The notes: generated by a model not told the origin, from the sequence alone. A stretch of DNA of 64,000 nt from Panacibacter microcysteis (GCF_015831355.1 NZ_JADWYR010000002.1:1708296-1772295), one strand, 5' to 3'. Positions 42,391 through 51,856 are shown, counted from the first letter of the stretch. Numbers and translations are program-made.

Positions 42391-45018
42391 ATGGCAAAAG
42401 CAGCGACAGACACACCTTTAATGCAGCAGCACCGGGCAATCAAACAAAAATACCCCGATGCTATTCTGTTGTTCCGTGTGGGTGATTTTTATGAAACCTT
42501 CGGGGAAGATGCCATCAAAGCATCGCAGGTTTTGGGCATTACGCTTACCAAAAGAAACAATGGCGCCGCATCTTCCAGCGAGCTGGCTGGTTTTCCGCAT
42601 CATGCACTGGATACATACCTGCACAAGCTTGTAAAAGCAGGTTACCGTGTAGCCATCTGCGACCAGCTTGAAGATCCGAAACAGGCCAAAGGCATTGTAA
42701 AACGTGGTGTAACTGAAATGGTAACACCCGGTGTGGCCACCAACGATAAACTGCTTGAACACAACAGCAACAACTTTCTTGCGGGCCTGCACATTACAGA
42801 CAATAAACACGGGCTTGCACTGCTCGACATTTCTACCGGCGAATTCTTTGCAGCAGAGGGCGATACTGAATACATTGATAAATTACTGCAAAGCCTAAAA
42901 CCTGCAGAAGTTATTTTTCAGCGCAGTAACCAGAAATATTTTAAAGAAACATTTGGTGTAAAGTTTTATACCTATACACTCGAAAGCTGGATATTCGATG
43001 AAGCTTTTGCGACCGAGCTTTTGCTTAAACATTTCCAGACTCATTCATTAAAAGGTTTTGGTGTAGAGAAACTCAACAGCGCCATAGTGGCCGCAGGCGC
43101 GGTGCTGCATTACCTGAAAGAAACAGAACACCCAAACCTGCAGCACATTACCACCATACAACGCATAGAACGTGAAGATCATTTGTGGATGGATCGTTTT
43201 ACCATACGCAACCTGGAGCTGCTGAGCAGTGGTGCAGAACAGGGCAATAACCTGTTGAAAGTACTGGACAATACCGTAAGCCCGATGGGCGCACGTTTAT
43301 TGAAACGCTGGATGGTACTGCCTTTGCTGGACATCAACAAGATCAATGAACGGCTGGATCTTGTTGAGTTCCTCATCAAAGAAACCGATACCAGAAAAAC
43401 CATGCAGCAACTGATTAAGCAGTGCGGCGATGTGGAAAGACTGGTGAGCAAAATACCGGTAAAGAAAATAAACCCGCGGGAAGTGCTGCACCTTGCAAAA
43501 GGGCTGCAGCAAACAGCGCAACTGAAAGCCATGTGCAGCCATGCCGCAAACGATTACCTCAAAAAGCTGGGTGATGCATTGAACCCGTGCACGTATATTT
43601 CGAATAAGATCATCAACGAAATATGCGATAACCCGCCGGTAGCATTGCACAAAGGCAGCGTGATTAAAGATGGCATACACGCAGAGCTTGACACCCTGCG
43701 CAAAATAGCAACAGGCGGCAAAGCATATTTACTGGATATACAGCAAAAAGAAGCGGAGCGTACCGGCATAACAACGTTGAAGATCGGCTTCAACAACGTG
43801 TTTGGTTACTATCTTGAAGTAACCAATTCCCATAAACAAAAAGCACCTGCAGACTGGATACGTAAACAAACACTTGCCAATGCTGAGCGTTACATAACGC
43901 CTGAATTAAAAGAGTACGAGGAAAAGATAACCGGTGCAGAAGATAAAATTGCCGCCATTGAAGCCGCATTGTACGACCAGTTGCTGGCAGACCTGCAGGA
44001 TTATATTGCATCGATACAGGTTAACGGCAATATTCTTGCAACACTCGATTGTCTTACCTGCTTTGCAGAAAATGCACTGCACTATAATTACAAGAAACCG
44101 GTATTACACGAAGGTGCCGTGCTGGAGCTGAAGGAATGCCGGCACCCGGTAATTGAGCGAAACCTGCCTGCGGGCGAACATTATATTGCCAATGATATTG
44201 TGCTGAACCCACAGGAGCAACAGGTTATTATCCTTACCGGGCCAAACATGAGTGGTAAAAGCGCCATACTGCGGCAAACAGCACTCGCTACACTCATGGC
44301 GCATATGGGCAGCTTTGTGGCTGCAGCAGCAGCGCATATACCGGTAACCGATAAAATCTTTACGCGTGTGGGGGCAAGCGATAACCTTAGCGGCGGTGAA
44401 AGTACATTTATGGTGGAGATGAATGAAACAGCCAGTATTATCAACAACATTTCTGCACGCAGCCTCGTATTGCTCGATGAAATAGGCCGCGGCACGTCTA
44501 CTTACGACGGTATCTCTATAGCCTGGAGCATCGTGGAGTTTTTACATTCATCAAACAGCAAACCGAAAACGTTATTTGCCACACACTACCACGAACTGAA
44601 TGAACTGGAAAACAAACTGGCCAACGTAAAGAACTACCATGTAACGAATAAAGAGGTGGGCAATAAAATTATCTTCCTTCGCAAACTGGCACCCGGTGGC
44701 AGCACGCACAGCTTTGGTATTCATGTGGCTAAAATGGCCGGCATGCCGCCTGCACTTATAGAACGCGCCAATGAAATACTTGCGCAACTGGAAGAAAAGC
44801 ATGTGGATGATTCGGCAACAACCGAAACCCGTACCGTAAGAAAAACAGAAGACAACATTAAAAGGCTAAGCACCACCAAACTGCAGCTTTCTATTTTTGA
44901 TGCACACTCCCAGACGTTCTCAGACATCAGGACTGTACTCGATAACCTGGATATTAACCGGCTGACACCTGTAGAAGCGCTGATGAAGCTGAATGAGATC
45001 AAGAAAATGATACAATAA
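42391..45018 (+). CDS. mutS: DNA mismatch repair protein MutS
   Basis: An 875-residue MutS, full length for the family. The mismatch-binding motif is VGDFYETFGEDA in the N-terminal domain. The lever/clamp region follows and the ATPase has Walker A TGPNMSGKSAILRQ, the block SGGESTFMVEMNETA, the LLDEIGRGTSTYDG Walker B-type motif and the switch His in FATHYHELNEL. It recognises mismatches and starts repair. The frame continues upstream to 42235 through a repeat arm (MTQQAM...), but MAKAATDTPLMQQHRAIK at 42391 matches the family start. Confidence 0.97.
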   Translation: MAKAATDTPLMQQHRAIKQKYPDAILLFRVGDFYETFGEDAIKASQVLGITLTKRNNGAASSSELAGFPHHALDTYLHKLVKAGYRVAICDQLEDPKQAKGIVKRGVTEMVTPGVATNDKLLEHNSNNFLAGLHITDNKHGLALLDISTGEFFAAEGDTEYIDKLLQSLKPAEVIFQRSNQKYFKETFGVKFYTYTLESWIFDEAFATELLLKHFQTHSLKGFGVEKLNSAIVAAGAVLHYLKETEHPNLQHITTIQRIEREDHLWMDRFTIRNLELLSSGAEQGNNLLKVLDNTVSPMGARLLKRWMVLPLLDINKINERLDLVEFLIKETDTRKTMQQLIKQCGDVERLVSKIPVKKINPREVLHLAKGLQQTAQLKAMCSHAANDYLKKLGDALNPCTYISNKIINEICDNPPVALHKGSVIKDGIHAELDTLRKIATGGKAYLLDIQQKEAERTGITTLKIGFNNVFGYYLEVTNSHKQKAPADWIRKQTLANAERYITPELKEYEEKITGAEDKIAAIEAALYDQLLADLQDYIASIQVNGNILATLDCLTCFAENALHYNYKKPVLHEGAVLELKECRHPVIERNLPAGEHYIANDIVLNPQEQQVIILTGPNMSGKSAILRQTALATLMAHMGSFVAAAAAHIPVTDKIFTRVGASDNLSGGESTFMVEMNETASIINNISARSLVLLDEIGRGTSTYDGISIAWSIVEFLHSSNSKPKTLFATHYHELNELENKLANVKNYHVTNKEVGNKIIFLRKLAPGGSTHSFGIHVAKMAGMPPALIERANEILAQLEEKHVDDSATTETRTVRKTEDNIKRLSTTKLQLSIFDAHSQTFSDIRTVLDNLDINRLTPVEALMKLNEIKKMIQ

Positions 45019-45027
45019 TAATTTTAT

Positions 45028-45240
45028 GGGCCGGGCTGCGGCAAAAGTGGCATCGCCTGTTGCGTCGCACTCTTGTACTGCCGGAAGTAAACTGAGCAAA
45101 CGCGAAGATAAAACGGGCTCACTTGATCTGCCTGTTTAATGTTACTGATATTTCTGCAGGTTTCACCATGCTGCGTAATGAGCCGTACGTACAAGTGAGT
45201 GACACAACAGCAGCTTCATAGCAGCAATGCAGCTTGTCCC
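45028..45240. repeat. Dispersed intergenic repeat pair (A...B), complete copy
   Basis: The left end GGGCCGGGCTGCGG (45028-45041) is followed by GTGGCATCGCCT and an exact A core (45059-45078). The spacer contains GAGCAAACGCGAAG, also seen at 50357. An exact B core (45189-45208) is followed by AGCAGCTTCATAGCAGCAAT and ends near GCAGCTTGTCCC (45240). It lies between mutS and the cyclase gene. Confidence 0.88.
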
Positions 45241-45279
45241 CAAAAAATAATAACTTCAGCAGTAATAAAATAACTGCAC

Positions 45280-46092
45280 ATGAAATACGTGATGGTTAAC
45301 GCTGCTGCATGCGTATTGCTTGCATGCAACACCACACAGCCGGAACAAACAAACCTTGCACAACAACTGGCTGCCGGCAAATGGATTGACCTTGGTTATG
45401 ATTTGTCTGACCAGACACTTTACTGGCCCAATAACCCAACAGGTTTTAAACTGGATACAACGGCAGCAGGCATAACACCTGCGGGCTTTTACTATTCCAC
45501 GTATGCTTTTAGTGCACCGGAACACGGCGGCACCCATCTCGATGCACCATCGCACTTTGCCGAAAATGGCGTTGGTGTAGATAAGCTTACACTGGAACAA
45601 CTGACCGGGGAAGCAGTAGTGATCGATGTTTCAGCAAAAGCGCAGCAGAACCGCGATTATCTTGTAACCACAAATGATATTGGTGAATGGGAAAACACGA
45701 ATGGAAAAATTGAAGCTGGCATGATGGTATTTTTTAAAACGGGTTATGGTAAATTTTATCCTGATGCTGAAAAATATTTTGGCACTGCAGAGCGCGGTGC
45801 AGCAGCAATACCAAAGTTGCATTTCCCGGGTATTGACAGTGCGGCGGCACAATGGCTGGCTGATCATAAAATAAAAGCTGTTGGCATAGACACGCCGAGT
45901 ATAGATGTTGGACAGTCGAAAAACTTTAAAACACACCAGGTATTAATGGGTGCCGGCATACCGGGCTTTGAGAATGTGGCCAATATAGATGCGTTGCCTG
46001 CAAGGGGCGCATATATTGTAGCCCTGCCAATGAAAATAAAAAATGGCAGTGGTGGCCCGCTGAGATTGATTGCCTGGGTAGCAAAAGGATAA
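45280..46092 (+). CDS. Cyclase-family lipoprotein (kynurenine-formamidase-like fold)
   Basis: A 270-residue protein with a type II signal peptide (MKYVMVNAAACVLLAC; the lipid Cys is in the LLAC lipobox). The metal motif of the cyclase family (HxGTHxDxPxHF) is present as HGGTHLDAPSHF. The family includes bacterial kynurenine formamidase and isatin hydrolase. Further blocks GIDTPSIDVGQ and GAYIVALPMKIKNGSGGPLR also fit. The lipidated form is likely periplasmic or surface bound, where the substrate is unknown. A terminator and the tRNA-Pro gene lie directly downstream. Confidence 0.86.
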   Translation: MKYVMVNAAACVLLACNTTQPEQTNLAQQLAAGKWIDLGYDLSDQTLYWPNNPTGFKLDTTAAGITPAGFYYSTYAFSAPEHGGTHLDAPSHFAENGVGVDKLTLEQLTGEAVVIDVSAKAQQNRDYLVTTNDIGEWENTNGKIEAGMMVFFKTGYGKFYPDAEKYFGTAERGAAAIPKLHFPGIDSAAAQWLADHKIKAVGIDTPSIDVGQSKNFKTHQVLMGAGIPGFENVANIDALPARGAYIVALPMKIKNGSGGPLRLIAWVAKG

Positions 46093-46103
46093 AATGGGGC
46101 AAC

Positions 46104-46134
46104 AAAAAAGGCTATCGTTTAAGATAACCTTTTT
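46104..46134. terminator. Bidirectional intrinsic terminator
   Basis: AAAAAAGGCTATC and GATAACCTTTTTG form a stem (one G-T pair) with a T-tract on both strands. It ends the cyclase gene and also stops the minus-strand tRNA-Pro, whose 3' end is 2 nt away. Confidence 0.8.
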
Positions 46135-46135
46135 G

Positions 46136-46209
46136 TCGGGTGGACTGGATTCGAACCAGCGACCCCCTGCACCCCATGCAGATACGCTACCGGGCTGCGC
46201 CACCACCCG
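46136..46209 (-). tRNA. tRNA-Pro (anticodon GGG)
   Basis: Reading the minus strand gives a full cloverleaf: acceptor CGGGTGG/CCACCCG, D arm GCGC...GCGT, anticodon stem TCTGC/GCAGG with 7-nt loop ATGGGGT (anticodon GGG), a variable region of 5 nt (GGGTC), and T arm GCTGG-TTCGAAT-CCAGT. The discriminator base is A. No CCA follows (the sequence runs into the terminator), so it must be added after transcription. Confidence 0.93.
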
Positions 46210-46329
46210 TTCCCGCTGATAAAATTGATTGCTCAATTCATCATGCCGGACCCATTTTCAGATGGGTGGCAAATGTAACGGCTTTTTACAAAAATCCGCC
46301 TATCTTGCGTCAAATTTTATCGCCTTCTC

Positions 46330-47589
46330 ATGAAGATTTTACTGAAGCAGGTTCTAATCGCAGACGATCATTCCAGCTATAACGGTTTAGTAAAAGATAT
46401 TTTAATTGTTGACGGTAACATTGCCCGCATAGACGACGATATAACTGATGCAGATGAAGTTTTTCAATGGGATAATGCCGCTGTTTCCACAGGCTGGGTA
46501 GATGTGTTTGCCCATTTCTGCGATCCTGGTTATGAATTCAGGGAAACCATAGAGACCGGTGCTGCTGCAGCAGCAGCAGGTGGGTATACAAGAGTTTTTA
46601 CCTTACCCAATACAAGCCCGGTGGTACACAATAAGGCGCAGGTTGAATACATCGTTCAAAAAGCCATTCATACACCTATACATATACACCCGATGGGTGC
46701 AGTAACCAAAAACATTGAAGGCAAAGAACTGGCAGAAATGTATGACATGTTCGCCAGCGGCGCACTCGCTTTCAGTGATGGGGTTAACCCGGTACAATCT
46801 GCGGGTTTAATGGTTAAAGCGCTGCAGTATGTGAAAGCATTCAACGGCGTCATCGTGCAGGTGCCCGTTGATAAAAGTATCGGCCAGTTTGGATTGATGC
46901 ATGAAGGGATCGTATCCACACAACTTGGCCTGCCCGGCATACCGGCAATGGCGGAGGAACTGATGATTGCAAGGGATATAAAACTGGCGCGGTATGCAGA
47001 TTCCAGGCTGCATTTTACGGGTGTGTCTACTGCCAAATCGCTGGAATATATTCAACGTGCAAAAGATGCCGGTCTCGCCGTAACCTGCTCTGTAACGCCG
47101 TATCATCTTTTCTTTTGCGATGAGGATCTTACAGATTATGATACGAACCTTAAAACAAATCCTCCGCTACGATCAAAGACAGATATGCTTGCTTTAAGAG
47201 TGGCGGTAAAGAATGGACTGGTAGATTGCATTGCCTCTCACCATTTGCCGCACGACTGGGATAGCAAGACCTGTGAATTTGAATACGCAAAAAATGGCAT
47301 GATTGGTCTGCAAACAGCCTTTGCGGCGGTTTTGTCTGCAGTTCCTGAACTGGATGTTCGTAATGTTGCTTCGCTTTTTGCTACTAATGCCAGGAAGATA
47401 TTCAACTTACCCGAATCAGCCGTAAAAGAAGGAAGCAGTGCAGAGATCACCATTTTTAATACGGGTATTTCAACTGTGTTGGAAAAAAACGGTATCAAAA
47501 GTAAATCTGTTAATACGCCATTTGTTGGTAAAACACTGAAGGGTGGAGTAATTGGCATATTTAACAAGGGTAAGCTGTTAGTAAATTAA
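46330..47589 (+). CDS. Dihydroorotase-like protein with a degenerate metal site
   Basis: A 419-residue amidohydrolase-superfamily protein of the type I dihydroorotase group. The expected metal/substrate motif HxHxR is DVFAHFCDPG (58-67): the first His is Phe60 and the substrate Arg is Cys64, only His62 remains. The catalytic block TDHAPH is replaced by ASHHLPH (302-308), losing the Asp. Other family features remain: LPNTSPV, SVTPYHL (254-260), KTNPPLR (275-281). Similar inactive homologues are common in Bacteroidota and partner with other pyrimidine enzymes elsewhere. Catalysis is therefore unlikely. It is followed by DUF4199, GT2 and GT4 genes in the same direction. Confidence 0.82.
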   Translation: MKILLKQVLIADDHSSYNGLVKDILIVDGNIARIDDDITDADEVFQWDNAAVSTGWVDVFAHFCDPGYEFRETIETGAAAAAAGGYTRVFTLPNTSPVVHNKAQVEYIVQKAIHTPIHIHPMGAVTKNIEGKELAEMYDMFASGALAFSDGVNPVQSAGLMVKALQYVKAFNGVIVQVPVDKSIGQFGLMHEGIVSTQLGLPGIPAMAEELMIARDIKLARYADSRLHFTGVSTAKSLEYIQRAKDAGLAVTCSVTPYHLFFCDEDLTDYDTNLKTNPPLRSKTDMLALRVAVKNGLVDCIASHHLPHDWDSKTCEFEYAKNGMIGLQTAFAAVLSAVPELDVRNVASLFATNARKIFNLPESAVKEGSSAEITIFNTGISTVLEKNGIKSKSVNTPFVGKTLKGGVIGIFNKGKLLVN

Positions 47590-47637
47590 CTTGATCCCGG
47601 AAGTTCCTGCAAAAATCTTAACCAAAAATCGCGCTAT

Positions 47638-48159
47638 ATGGAAAAGAAAGTTTCTACACCTGTACAAAAAGGGTTGATTATTACACTTGTGCTTATTGTT
47701 TATGGACTGGCATTGTATTTTACTGACCAGTTTACAAACAAAGGTCTTTCTTATGTTCAATACCTGATTCTTGTTGGTGGAATTATCTGGGCCTGCATTG
47801 TGTATGCAAACCAGATGGATGGCAATGTAACGTTTGGTAATGTTTTTGCTCACGGGTTTAAAACCACGGCTTTTGTTGCCGCAGCAATTGCCGTATACAC
47901 ATTAATAGCGACAAAATTTCTTTTCCCTGACATGATAGATAAAGCAATGGATGCAGCCAGGCAGGAAATGTTGTCAGACGGTAAAATGAGCGAAGACCAG
48001 ATTGACCAGGGAATAGAAATCGGAAGAAAATTCTTTATACCATTCGCTGTTGGCGGTATCATTTTCATCTTTGCTTTATTGGGAGCTTTAGGCTCGCTGA
48101 TTGGTGCAGCAGCAGCAAAGAAACAGCCAAAGGATCCCTTTGCACAACCTCAAATATAA
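47638..48159 (+). CDS. DUF4199 family membrane protein
   Basis: A 173-residue integral membrane protein with four hydrophobic segments (about 12-30, 39-58, 72-95, 130-155). It matches the DUF4199 arrangement, including the acidic/Gln-rich loop between segments 3 and 4 (SDGKMSEDQIDQGIEIGRKF). The function is not known. In Bacteroidota it is commonly found beside a dihydroorotase-like gene and glycosyltransferases, as here. It begins 48 nt after the dihydroorotase-like gene and ends 9 nt before the GT2 gene. Confidence 0.82.
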   Translation: MEKKVSTPVQKGLIITLVLIVYGLALYFTDQFTNKGLSYVQYLILVGGIIWACIVYANQMDGNVTFGNVFAHGFKTTAFVAAAIAVYTLIATKFLFPDMIDKAMDAARQEMLSDGKMSEDQIDQGIEIGRKFFIPFAVGGIIFIFALLGALGSLIGAAAAKKQPKDPFAQPQI

Positions 48160-48168
48160 ACTGAGAGA

Positions 48169-49113
48169 ATGGATATATCCATAGTAATACCTTTATTGAA
48201 CGAAGAAGAATCTTTGCCTGAATTATCAGAATGGATTGAACGGGTTGTTACAGACAACAATCTCACTTACGAGGTAATATTTGTAGATGACGGAAGCACC
48301 GATAACAGTTGGAACATCATCCAGCAAATTGCTCACCGTAACCCCCATTTCAAAGGCATAAAATTTCAGCGTAATTACGGCAAAGCAGCAGCATTGAACG
48401 AAGGCTTTGATGCGGCAAAAGGTGATGTGGTTATTACGATGGACGCAGATATGCAGGACTCTCCTGATGAAGTGCCTGAACTACGCCGTATGATCGTAGA
48501 AGATGGCTACGACCTGGTTAGTGGCTGGAAAAAGAAACGCTACGATAACACACTTACCAAAAACCTTCCGTCAAAGTTTTACAATGCTGCCGCACGCAAA
48601 ATGTCCGGGCTTAAACTGCACGATCTTAATTGCGGCCTCAAAGCATATAAAAATAAAGTTATTAAAAGCGTGGAGGTATATGGCGAAATGCACCGTTACA
48701 TTCCCGTGCTGGCAAAGAATGCGGGCTTTCGTAAAATAGGAGAAAAAGTTGTTGAACACAGGGCCCGTAAATATGGTGTAACAAAATTTGGCTGGAACAG
48801 GTTTGTCAATGGTTTTCTCGACCTGATGACCATTACGTTCACCGGCAGGTTTGGTAAAAAACCAATGCACTTTTTTGGGTTATATGGCACACTTTGCTTT
48901 TTAATTGGTTTGGGCATCAGCCTGTACCTCATTATCTCAAAGCTTGTCGACAGCAACTTCCCGCTCACAAATAAACCAGGCTTTTTTATCGCCCTCGCAG
49001 TTATGATTATCGGTATGCAACTGTTTCTTGCAGGCTTTATTGCAGAACTGGTAACCAGGAATGCAGCAGACCGGAATACTTATCTTATCGAAGACAAGCT
49101 GGGTATCAGCTAA
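48169..49113 (+). CDS. Family 2 glycosyltransferase, DPM/GtrB-like, membrane bound
   Basis: A 314-residue GT2 protein. The N-terminal catalytic domain shows SIVIPLLNEEESLPEL, the nucleotide-binding FVDDGSTDNSW and the DADMQDSPDEVPEL acidic motif. Two C-terminal membrane helices (about 243-265 and 279-302) anchor it. The layout fits polyprenyl-phosphate sugar transferases (DPM/GtrB group), which load a sugar onto a lipid carrier at the cytoplasmic face. The donor sugar is not predictable. It is the third gene of the cluster, 16 nt before GT4. Confidence 0.9.
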   Translation: MDISIVIPLLNEEESLPELSEWIERVVTDNNLTYEVIFVDDGSTDNSWNIIQQIAHRNPHFKGIKFQRNYGKAAALNEGFDAAKGDVVITMDADMQDSPDEVPELRRMIVEDGYDLVSGWKKKRYDNTLTKNLPSKFYNAAARKMSGLKLHDLNCGLKAYKNKVIKSVEVYGEMHRYIPVLAKNAGFRKIGEKVVEHRARKYGVTKFGWNRFVNGFLDLMTITFTGRFGKKPMHFFGLYGTLCFLIGLGISLYLIISKLVDSNFPLTNKPGFFIALAVMIIGMQLFLAGFIAELVTRNAADRNTYLIEDKLGIS

Positions 49114-49129
49114 TCATTGAATCAGGCGC

Positions 49130-50263
49130 ATGCAAAACGTTATAATCATAGGGCCGGCGCATCCTTTACGTGGCGGTGGTCTGTCTTCATTTAATGAGCG
49201 TCTTGCCCGGGCCCACCAGGAAGCAGGTGATCGTGTTACCATCTATACCTTTTCATTACAATACCCCGGCTTTCTTTTTCCCGGTACATCGCAATACTCG
49301 TCAGAACCTGCACCGGCAGATTTGAACATAAAAGTTCGTATCAATTCCGTTAACCCGCTAAACTGGATAAGTGTAGGCAACGAGATCAAAGCGTTACAGC
49401 CAGATATTGTTATCGTGCGGTATTGGCTGCCGTTCATGGGGCCATCTTTAGGAACAATCCTCAGGAGGATAAAAAGAAACAAGCATACAAAGATCATCGC
49501 TATCGCAGACAATGTAATTCCGCACGAAAGCAGACCCGGTGATAAACAATTTACCGCTTACTTCATAAAACCGGTTGATGCATTTATTACCATGAGCGAA
49601 AAAGTAATGAAAGACCTGCGCCTGTTTACACAAAAAAAAGCGGTGCTAGTACCACATCCGCTGTATGATAATTTTGGCAACCAGGTAAGCAAAAGCGCAG
49701 CAAGACAACACCTCCATATCAATGAGTCAGATAATATTATCCTGTTTTTCGGCTTTATACGCCGTTATAAGGGCCTTGATATGTTGCTGCAGGCAATGGC
49801 TATTCTAAAAAACGATCCCAGGGCAAAACAGATCAGGCTCCTGGTAGCAGGAGAGTTTTATGAAGACCGAAAAACATACGATGATATTATTCAGCAGAAT
49901 GATCTTGCAGGCCAACTTATTCTTCGTACAGATTTTATTGCAGACAGTGAAGTTAAATATTACCTGAGCGCAGCAGATTTTGTTATACAACCCTACCGCA
50001 ATGCAACCCAAAGCGGTGTTACACCCCTTGCCTATCATTTCGAAAAACCAATGCTGGTAACCAATGTTGGCGGGCTGCCCGATCTTGTGCCAGATGGAAA
50101 AGCAGGTCTTATTGCAGAGCCCAACCCTGCTGATATCGCTTCACATATTCTTAAACTCTACGAATTAGGCGAAGACCATTTTTTGCCGCACCTTCGTTCA
50201 GAAAAAAAGAAGTATAGCTGGTCTGTATTGGTAGATACAATTAAAAACCTGACAACAGATTAA
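49130..50263 (+). CDS. Family 4 glycosyltransferase
   Basis: A 377-residue GT-B enzyme. The N-terminal Rossmann part begins IIIGPAHPLRGGGLSSFNERLA. The C-terminal part has FFGFIRRYKGLDMLLQA and the donor-binding region DFVIQPYRNATQSGVTPLAY with a conserved Glu-Lys-Pro nearby (HFEKPMLVTNVGGLPDLV). It is a likely envelope-glycan glycosyltransferase. It lies 16 nt after GT2 and is the last gene of this cluster. A single repeat arm follows. Confidence 0.9.
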   Translation: MQNVIIIGPAHPLRGGGLSSFNERLARAHQEAGDRVTIYTFSLQYPGFLFPGTSQYSSEPAPADLNIKVRINSVNPLNWISVGNEIKALQPDIVIVRYWLPFMGPSLGTILRRIKRNKHTKIIAIADNVIPHESRPGDKQFTAYFIKPVDAFITMSEKVMKDLRLFTQKKAVLVPHPLYDNFGNQVSKSAARQHLHINESDNIILFFGFIRRYKGLDMLLQAMAILKNDPRAKQIRLLVAGEFYEDRKTYDDIIQQNDLAGQLILRTDFIADSEVKYYLSAADFVIQPYRNATQSGVTPLAYHFEKPMLVTNVGGLPDLVPDGKAGLIAEPNPADIASHILKLYELGEDHFLPHLRSEKKKYSWSVLVDTIKNLTTD

Positions 50264-50290
50264 ACAGGTTAACAGAATAGAAAAAATGAT

Positions 50291-50385
50291 GGGCCCTGCT
50301 GTATTACTACTATGAGGCGGCTGTTGCGTCGCACTCTTGTACGGCAATAACATTACGGAGCAAACGCGAAGGTAAACGGGCAAAA
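50291..50385 (+). repeat. Dispersed intergenic repeat, single A arm
   Basis: GGGCCCTGCTGTATTACTAC starts the arm at 50291, then TATGAGGCGGCT and an exact A core (50323-50342). The following spacer GAGCAAACGCGAAGGTAAA is shared with the complete copy at 45028. No B partner. Confidence 0.83.
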
Positions 50386-50404
50386 TCAGCATCTAAAACC
50401 ACCA

Positions 50405-51769
50405 ATGAATACAGAACGTTGGAACAATATATTAGCATTCGACTTAGACTTTCCGCAAGCTGAGTATGGATTCTCCGTTCGTCTTGCTAACGAAAACAAC
50501 TGGAACAAAAATTTTACCCAAAAAGCGATAACCGAGTATAAAAAATTCATGTACCTGGCCGCAACGGCAGATGCAATGGTTTCTCCATCAGAGATCGTAG
50601 ATACAGTCTGGCACCAACACCTCATTTTTACACAATCATACCAGGCGTTTTGCGCTATTCTTGGCAAGAACGTACAGCACATTCCATCTACAAAAAATAA
50701 AGCCGAATTTGAGAAATTTAAACTTGCGGCGGAAAGAACAACAAAGCTCTACAATGCCAGCTTTGGAGACCAGCCAAAAGAAATTTGGAGTGCGTTAACT
50801 ATATATGACGGTTTGCATCTTGCAAAAGGCCGTGTGAAGATCAGGACAATACTTGTTATAGGTATTTTATCTTTTATAGCACTTGCCACACCATTTTATT
50901 TCCTGCTAAAACCACTGTATGTACAAATAGATAATCCTTATTTTTTGATTGGTTTTCTTGTGTTAACCACACTTACCTTGCTAGGCTTGGAAGCATTTAA
51001 TAAAAGGCAATTCAAAAAAATAGTACAATATTTCGATAGAAATAATTTCATTTTCGATCTTCAGCCTTCCGAGCTGATCTATTTAAAATCAAGGCAGCTT
51101 ACAAACGTTATTCATACATCTGTAAATGAGCTGATCAACAACAACGCACTGCGCGTTAATGAAAACGCAAGTATTGAGATGTCGGGGTTTGGTACTGCAG
51201 ATACATTGGAACAATTGCAAATTGCAAACGAAGTAAATGATGCCGGTGTTATAACCTATCCTGCACTTTTAAAAAGGCTATTATTAAAACCTGTTTTTTA
51301 TACCGTTGCCTCTTGCATGGATGCATTCCGGAAGTATGTAATACGGTCAGAAAAATTTACACACTTGTTTCTTGCAAACTTTACGGGCCTTCTGTTTTTA
51401 CTAATGCTTGTGTTTACAAGGCTTGTAACAGGTGTATTAAGAGACAAACCTGTTACATTGATTATTTTGATTATTACAGTATTCATTGCTGTTATAGTGC
51501 TTTACCTTCACCGCTTAGTCAATAAACTATTCTCTACAACAATACCCGATTTATACAAGGCAACTGTATTGCCTAATATAGATACGAATGCAAACTGGCA
51601 GTGGCTGTACTTTTTGTCCGGCAATGTTGTATTGGCCGCTCCTACACTTGTATTGATCAATAGCCTGGAAAAGAATAAATATAACGGCGGAGATTCAACC
51701 GGCGGTTCTTCCTGTGGTTCCTCATGCGGCAGTTCATGCAGCAGTTGTGGCGGATGTGGCGGAGATTAG
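50405..51769 (+). CDS. GRDP-like / TIGR04222-type membrane protein with a Cys-Gly tail
   Basis: A 454-residue protein. Residues about 10-135 resemble the glycine-rich-domain-protein (GRDP) N-terminal domain with DTVWHQHLIFTQSYQAFC (VWHQH at 68-72). Four or more membrane segments follow (about 147-165, 174-192, 327-347, 350-372, 408-428) with a soluble TIGR04222-like region in between. The last 22 residues are almost all Gly, Ser and Cys with five Cys (SSCGSSCGSSCSSCGGCGGD is 20 of them). The family function is unknown; such tails are known at the end of TIGR04222 proteins. It stands alone, with no maturation enzyme recognised nearby. Confidence 0.75.
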   Translation: MNTERWNNILAFDLDFPQAEYGFSVRLANENNWNKNFTQKAITEYKKFMYLAATADAMVSPSEIVDTVWHQHLIFTQSYQAFCAILGKNVQHIPSTKNKAEFEKFKLAAERTTKLYNASFGDQPKEIWSALTIYDGLHLAKGRVKIRTILVIGILSFIALATPFYFLLKPLYVQIDNPYFLIGFLVLTTLTLLGLEAFNKRQFKKIVQYFDRNNFIFDLQPSELIYLKSRQLTNVIHTSVNELINNNALRVNENASIEMSGFGTADTLEQLQIANEVNDAGVITYPALLKRLLLKPVFYTVASCMDAFRKYVIRSEKFTHLFLANFTGLLFLLMLVFTRLVTGVLRDKPVTLIILIITVFIAVIVLYLHRLVNKLFSTTIPDLYKATVLPNIDTNANWQWLYFLSGNVVLAAPTLVLINSLEKNKYNGGDSTGGSSCGSSCGSSCSSCGGCGGD

Positions 51770-51856
51770 CTGCATAAATGCATACGCAGGAAGGCTGATA
51801 AATCAATAGCATACAAACCGTGACACACATGTATTTCGATAAAATGCAACGCTGCA

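Noticed and set aside
45943..46236. Minus-strand frame containing VAQPGSVSAWGAGGRWFESS
   Set aside because: It is the translation of the tRNA-Pro gene and flank, a well-known false protein pattern.
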